Positions 22,283 through 25,883 of a stretch of 25,883 nt of DNA are shown here, piece by piece. Source of the stretch: an uncultured Muribaculaceae bacterium (lineage in GTDB: Bacteria; Bacteroidota; Bacteroidia; Bacteroidales; Muribaculaceae); the NCBI GenBank assembly GCA_910584545.1, contig CAJUBC010000032.1:1-25883 (forward strand), given 5' to 3'. Each line of letters starts with the position of its first letter. Position 1 is the first letter of the stretch. The position numbers were made by a program, and so were the translations under genes. The notes under the pieces were generated by a model, which was given only the letters and a program-made list of their open reading frames with translations, was not told the DNA's origin and did no database searches.

Positions 22283-23365
22283 ATGGAACAGACATCAAGG
22301 CCTTCGTCAGAGGGACGCATGCCACGTAGGAGAGATGAAAAAGGAAGCCGGACGAGCAGAAGGTTACTATACCTTATGCTCGCCCTGGCTTTGCTTATAG
22401 CCGCGTTCATGGCGGTGATATATCCGTTCGTCATGGTTGGAGCGCCTAACGGCCGCGACATAAGGATTCCGCGCAATGCCTCCTCCGAGAACGTGCGCGA
22501 CTCGCTCACCAAGGAATTCGGCGAAGATTACGCCGGCAAGGTGATGAGGCTCGTAAGCATGCGCAAGACCGACTTCAAGACGCGCCACGGTCTCTATCAC
22601 ATAGAGAAGGGTTCCAACGCACTGAGCGCGATGCGCAAGCTGACATCGGGAGGAGAGACGCCGGTGCGCCTTACCATCAATGGATTCCGCAGCCTACCGC
22701 TGCTCGTCGACAAGATCAGCGCAAAATTCGATTTTCCCGCCGACTCGCTCTGGGACGTGCTGTCCGACAGGGAATTTATGGCATCTTTCGGAGTAACCCC
22801 CGAGCAGGCTATGGCTATCTTCCTGAACAACACCTACGAGGTGTACTGGTCGGCAAGTCCCCGCGAGGCCGTCGAGAAAATCGGCGGCAACTACAGGTTG
22901 TTATGGGAAGAGACCAACCGCCGCAAGGCCGCGGCCCTGGGTCTGACACCGTCGGAGGTAACCGTTCTTTCCACGATAGTCGACGAGGAGACCAACAGCG
23001 AGGGCGAGAAGCCAATTATAGGACGGCTCTATATCAACAGGCTGAAAAAGGGAATGCGGCTGCAGGCTGACCCGACGGTGAAATTCGCCGTAAACGACTT
23101 CACTCTGCGGCGCATCACGGCCAAGCACCTGAAGGTAGAGTCTCCTTACAACACATACCTGAACTTCGGTCTGCCCCCGGGTCCGATCCGCACGCCGGAC
23201 GAAACGACTATCAGAGCGATCCTCAACAGCGATCCGAACGACTACCTCTATATGTGCGCCAAGGATGATTTCTCAGGGCGGCACAATTTCTCGACATCCT
23301 ACTCCGAACACATGCAGAACGCCCTTCGTTACCGTCACGCCCTGGACCGCAACGATATCCATTGA
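22283..23365 (+). CDS. mltG: Endolytic murein transglycosylase MltG (YceG-like)
   Basis: The 360-residue protein cuts nascent glycan strands at the inner membrane and so limits peptidoglycan chain length. A basic cytoplasmic N-terminus (1-27) precedes one membrane helix at about 28-52 (LLYLMLALALLIAAFMAVIY). The YceG domain follows: LysM-like part ~60-150, then the catalytic region VTVLSTIVDEETNSEGEKPI (226-245), in which E236 aligns with the catalytic Glu, and GRLYINRLKKGMRLQADPTV. The C-terminal signature YNTYLNFGLPPGPI is intact. It is followed 14 nt downstream by a DUF2007 gene. Confidence 0.95.
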   Translation: MEQTSRPSSEGRMPRRRDEKGSRTSRRLLYLMLALALLIAAFMAVIYPFVMVGAPNGRDIRIPRNASSENVRDSLTKEFGEDYAGKVMRLVSMRKTDFKTRHGLYHIEKGSNALSAMRKLTSGGETPVRLTINGFRSLPLLVDKISAKFDFPADSLWDVLSDREFMASFGVTPEQAMAIFLNNTYEVYWSASPREAVEKIGGNYRLLWEETNRRKAAALGLTPSEVTVLSTIVDEETNSEGEKPIIGRLYINRLKKGMRLQADPTVKFAVNDFTLRRITAKHLKVESPYNTYLNFGLPPGPIRTPDETTIRAILNSDPNDYLYMCAKDDFSGRHNFSTSYSEHMQNALRYRHALDRNDIH

Positions 23366-23379
23366 TAAAGATTACACAG

Positions 23380-23592
23380 ATGGCTAAGATCGTAAACACA
23401 TATTCCAACGAGGCCGAGGCTTACATAGACCGAGGCCTGCTTGAGAGTCACGGCATTCCGGCGCAAGTGGAGGCCGGGGCCCTGTCCGAACTGTTTCCGG
23501 CCCCCGGAGCAGGCACCGGCTCCATAAGGCTCTTGGTTCCCGACAGCGTGGTTGCGGAAGCGGAGCGCATACTCAGGGAATCCAGACAATAG
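23380..23592 (+). CDS. DUF2007-family small protein
   Basis: The 70-residue protein starts at ATG 23380 (MAKIVNTYSNEAEAYIDRGL); an upstream TTG at 23362 would overlap the mltG stop and is less likely. The sequence resembles the DUF2007 'putative signal transducing protein' family: a ferredoxin-like pattern with LLESHGIPAQVE, then IRLLVPDSVVAEAERILRES. Function unknown; it has no signal peptide or membrane helix. It is tightly linked to mltG upstream and to a DUF4421 gene 40 nt downstream, suggesting co-transcription. Confidence 0.8.
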   Translation: MAKIVNTYSNEAEAYIDRGLLESHGIPAQVEAGALSELFPAPGAGTGSIRLLVPDSVVAEAERILRESRQ

Positions 23593-23632
23593 CCGGCGGT
23601 ACGGACCTTCGGAATTCACAGCAACGGCAATC

Positions 23633-24817
23633 GTGAGACTTATACAGCTTAAACGGCTGACATTCATCTCAATCATATTACTGACGACCGCAACAGGCGC
23701 GGCCGCCCAAGGTGACTTTTCGCTTGAATTCGACTTCGACCAGACCGCACCGGAGACTTATGTAGAGCCGGTGGTGCCAGATTCACTACCCCTGTCCACC
23801 CCTCCATACGATAATCGCAACTGGCTATATCTGCTCAAGCACAGATCGCTCAATGTGAAGGACACCACCGTGCAATGGCCCGGCAGATTCGTTGATTTCT
23901 TAGTCAGGGCATACAACTGGGTGGACCTCACTTTCAACTCGTTCGACCCGGAGTATGTGTCGCACACCCGTTCGGGGAAGGTTCGCGTGGTGTACGACAA
24001 CTGGAGCGATATGCAGAACTTCCAGCCCATCAACACCATGCGTCTGGTGGTGGCGAGCGACATGTATCCCAGCATCGGTCTCAATGTGTCGTACGGTATC
24101 CTGAGCATCGGATACACTGTTGACCTCCCCACCCTGTTCTCTCCGATACCCTCGTCGCACAAGAAAACGGAAATAGGCCTCAACTGGTCGAGAATCAACG
24201 CGCAGTTCAACATCTGGGACAACAAGGGTGACAGCCGCGTGAGAGGAGTGGGAAAATTCTCGGGCATAGGCTCGATCAACGAACCATACGAAGGGATGAC
24301 GTTCCGCGCCTACAACCTGAAGGCATATTATATATTCAACCATCAGCGCTACAGCCACAGCGCGGCCTACAACTCCTCGCGCATACAGAAGCGGAGCGCG
24401 GGAAGCTGGCTCGCAGGCGTGACCTACTACCGCTACAATGTGCTTTTCGACCTGGACGCACTCCCCGAAAGCGTCAAGGCGTTGCAGACCTATCCCTGGA
24501 GCCGCTACCATATCAAGTACAGCAACTACAATGTGATGGGAGGTTATGCCTTCAACTGGGTCCTCACCAGAGGGCTGCTTTTAAACACAACGATGATGCC
24601 AGGAGTGGGCCTGACGCACACCCACACCGACTCTTCGCCTGGATCGGAACTTCTCGCCGCGTTCTGCGGAGAAGTGAAGGTATCGCTATCATACAATTAC
24701 AAGCGGATGTTCATGAATCTCGCAACCTCGGCCAACGGCAACCTATTCCTGTCGGACAACCTGATTTTCGCATCTGGAATATTCAACACGCGGGCATCGT
24801 TCGGCATAAGGTTCTGA
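23633..24817 (+). CDS. DUF4421-family outer-membrane protein
   Basis: The product is 394 residues if the GTG at 23633 is used. That start gives a normal signal peptide: basic MRLIQLKRL, hydrophobic TFISIILLTTATGA, then AAAQ before GDFSLEFDFD. No ATG lies upstream in frame within a sensible distance. The body has DTTVQWPGRFVDFLVRAYNW and TFNSFDPEYV, features of DUF4421 proteins of Bacteroidetes, then many alternating Tyr/aromatic strands. It ends ASFGIRF with terminal Phe, as beta-barrel outer-membrane proteins do. Function unknown. Confidence 0.82.
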   Translation: MRLIQLKRLTFISIILLTTATGAAAQGDFSLEFDFDQTAPETYVEPVVPDSLPLSTPPYDNRNWLYLLKHRSLNVKDTTVQWPGRFVDFLVRAYNWVDLTFNSFDPEYVSHTRSGKVRVVYDNWSDMQNFQPINTMRLVVASDMYPSIGLNVSYGILSIGYTVDLPTLFSPIPSSHKKTEIGLNWSRINAQFNIWDNKGDSRVRGVGKFSGIGSINEPYEGMTFRAYNLKAYYIFNHQRYSHSAAYNSSRIQKRSAGSWLAGVTYYRYNVLFDLDALPESVKALQTYPWSRYHIKYSNYNVMGGYAFNWVLTRGLLLNTTMMPGVGLTHTHTDSSPGSELLAAFCGEVKVSLSYNYKRMFMNLATSANGNLFLSDNLIFASGIFNTRASFGIRF

Positions 24818-24851
24818 TGCCCTCGACATAAATATACTCTATCACAACGAT

Positions 24852-25802
24852 ATGTCTAAACATCAATCTGGAGAATTCGACGAGATCATGATGCGCAGGG
24901 CACTGCAGCTCGCAGTGAACGGAGCCGGCCACGTTTCGCCCAATCCGATGGTCGGGGCGGTGATAACTGCTCCCGACGGAAGAATCATCGGCGAAGGGTG
25001 GCACCGGCTCTATGGGGGTCCGCACGCCGAAGTCAACGCCATCCGCTCAGTAGCGGCCACCGACATGCACCTGCTTAAGCAAAGCACCATCTACGTGACC
25101 CTCGAACCATGCTCGCATTACGGCAAGACACCTCCTTGCAGTCTGTTGCTCCGCGAAAAAGGATTCAAGAGAGTGGTCGTCGGCTTAGTGGACCCCAACC
25201 CCAAAGTGGCGGGACGCGGAATAGCTATGCTCCGCGAGGCGGGATCGGAAGTCACGGTCGGGATACTCGAAGGGGAATGCCGCCGACTCAATGCGCGCTT
25301 CATCACTGCGCAGACCAAGCGACGCCCCTGGATACAGTTGAAATGGGCCGAGAGCACCGACGGGTTCATTGCCTCACCCCGGGGCAGTGAGCGTGTCGTT
25401 TTCTCCAATTCCCTCTCCATGACGCTCATGCACAGGGAAAGAGCGATGGCTGACGCCATTTTAATCGGGACCGACACCCTGCTTGATGACAATCCTTCGC
25501 TGACCGTCCGTCTCTGGCCTGGCAGAAATCCGGTGCCGGTACTCTTCAAGTCGAAAAGGTGGGCCAGCACAGACACGAGCTTCATTCTCCTCTCCCATAA
25601 TCCAATAATACTCGACCCCGACATCCCGCTCGCCGACAACATGCACCTCCTGACAGAGCGCCACGGAATCACATCGCTTATGGTGGAAGGAGGCACCAGG
25701 ATACTTCAAAGTTTCATTGACTCAAGACTATACGACGAGGTCCGCATAGAACGCTCGCCGATGCTGCTTCACGCCGGAATACCCGCGCCGCATGCATCGT
25801 AA
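24852..25802 (+). CDS. ribD: Riboflavin biosynthesis protein RibD (deaminase/reductase), C-terminus apparently short
   Basis: This 316-residue bifunctional enzyme performs two early riboflavin steps: deamination of the pyrimidine from GTP cyclohydrolase II and NADPH reduction of its ribosyl group. The deaminase domain has the zinc site H58-A-E60 (GGPHAEVNA) with C87 and C96 (EPCSHYGKTPPC). The reductase domain starts near residue 157 (RRPWIQLKWAESTDGFIA) with LIGTDTLLDDNPSLTVR and MVEGGTRILQSFID. The protein stops at GIPAPHAS, about 25-30 residues before the usual end of the fold. The following 80 nt contain a C-terminus-like stretch in another frame, so a frameshift near 25790 is possible. 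Confidence 0.9.
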   Translation: MSKHQSGEFDEIMMRRALQLAVNGAGHVSPNPMVGAVITAPDGRIIGEGWHRLYGGPHAEVNAIRSVAATDMHLLKQSTIYVTLEPCSHYGKTPPCSLLLREKGFKRVVVGLVDPNPKVAGRGIAMLREAGSEVTVGILEGECRRLNARFITAQTKRRPWIQLKWAESTDGFIASPRGSERVVFSNSLSMTLMHRERAMADAILIGTDTLLDDNPSLTVRLWPGRNPVPVLFKSKRWASTDTSFILLSHNPIILDPDIPLADNMHLLTERHGITSLMVEGGTRILQSFIDSRLYDEVRIERSPMLLHAGIPAPHAS

Positions 25803-25883
25803 TGACCCGGATGAAGCGGCAGCGGACCCAGTAACTGTTCAGCGGACACGCTGAGGTAGTCGCCTATTAGAAAAGGGCGAGTA
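25803..25883. other. Tail after ribD, possible frameshifted ribD end
   Basis: No start codon with a recognisable product is visible. In a frame two bases off ribD, SGHAEVVAY ends at a TAG at 25868-25870 and resembles a RibD C-terminus, but a TAA at 25832-25834 interrupts that frame upstream. No terminator hairpin was identified before the window ends. Confidence 0.35.

Overview
The window looks like Bacteroidota chromosome, order Bacteroidales, probably a Muribaculaceae-like gut lineage. The order rests on four things. Intergenic sites match the Bacteroidetes promoter (TAnnTTTG at -7 with TTTG near -33). Shine-Dalgarno sequences are absent before nearly every gene. uS14 is the ~100-residue zinc-free type. 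The window also carries the alternative GlmU-family protein and a DUF4421 protein. The family-level guess is weaker and rests on overall resemblance and moderately high GC.

Region 1 (1-15661, minus strand) is one long translation superoperon. In transcription order it reads rpsL-rpsG-fusA-rpsJ-rplC-rplD-rplW-rplB-rpsS-rplV-rpsC-rplP-rpmC-rpsQ-rplN-rplX-rplE-rpsN-rpsH-rplF-rplR-rpsE-rpmD-rplO-secY-map-infA-rpmJ-rpsM-rpsK, and rpsK runs off the window. It joins the str, S10, spc and start of the alpha operons, with no tuf between fusA and rpsJ. Most junctions are under 60 nt. The exceptions are the rpsL-rpsG spacer (132 nt), the rpsN-rpsH spacer (100 nt) and the rpmJ-rpsM spacer (66 nt). The first two hold hairpins and the third holds a promoter-like sequence. 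rpmD (3583-3762) and rpmJ (539-655) are short genes on the same strand. The main promoter is predicted at 15809-15840, followed by a ~140-nt leader with a long hairpin.

Region 2 (15662-17946) holds a minus-strand GlmU-like sugar-phosphate nucleotidyl/acetyltransferase gene and an ~850-nt non-coding interval. The interval contains divergent promoters, a 20-bp tandem repeat, a small GC-rich structured island and a 180-bp MITE-like element. The MITE has perfect 15-bp terminal inverted repeats and a 5-bp target duplication, and it lies between the predicted pepP promoter and the pepP start.

Region 3 (17947-25883, plus strand) contains an M24B Xaa-Pro aminopeptidase, a gamma-carbonic-anhydrase-like protein, rpsU, xerC, hpf, mltG, a DUF2007 protein, a DUF4421 outer-membrane protein and ribD. 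pepP and rpsU each end in a clear hairpin terminator. rpsU has a near-consensus promoter and a leader that folds a GGAGG-ATG pair into a hairpin.

No tRNA, rRNA, CRISPR array, prophage or complete IS was seen. Most of the window is conserved housekeeping DNA. The unusual content is regulatory: structured leaders and spacers, one perfect Shine-Dalgarno before rplF in an otherwise SD-free gene set, the MITE, and a possibly damaged ribD 3' end.
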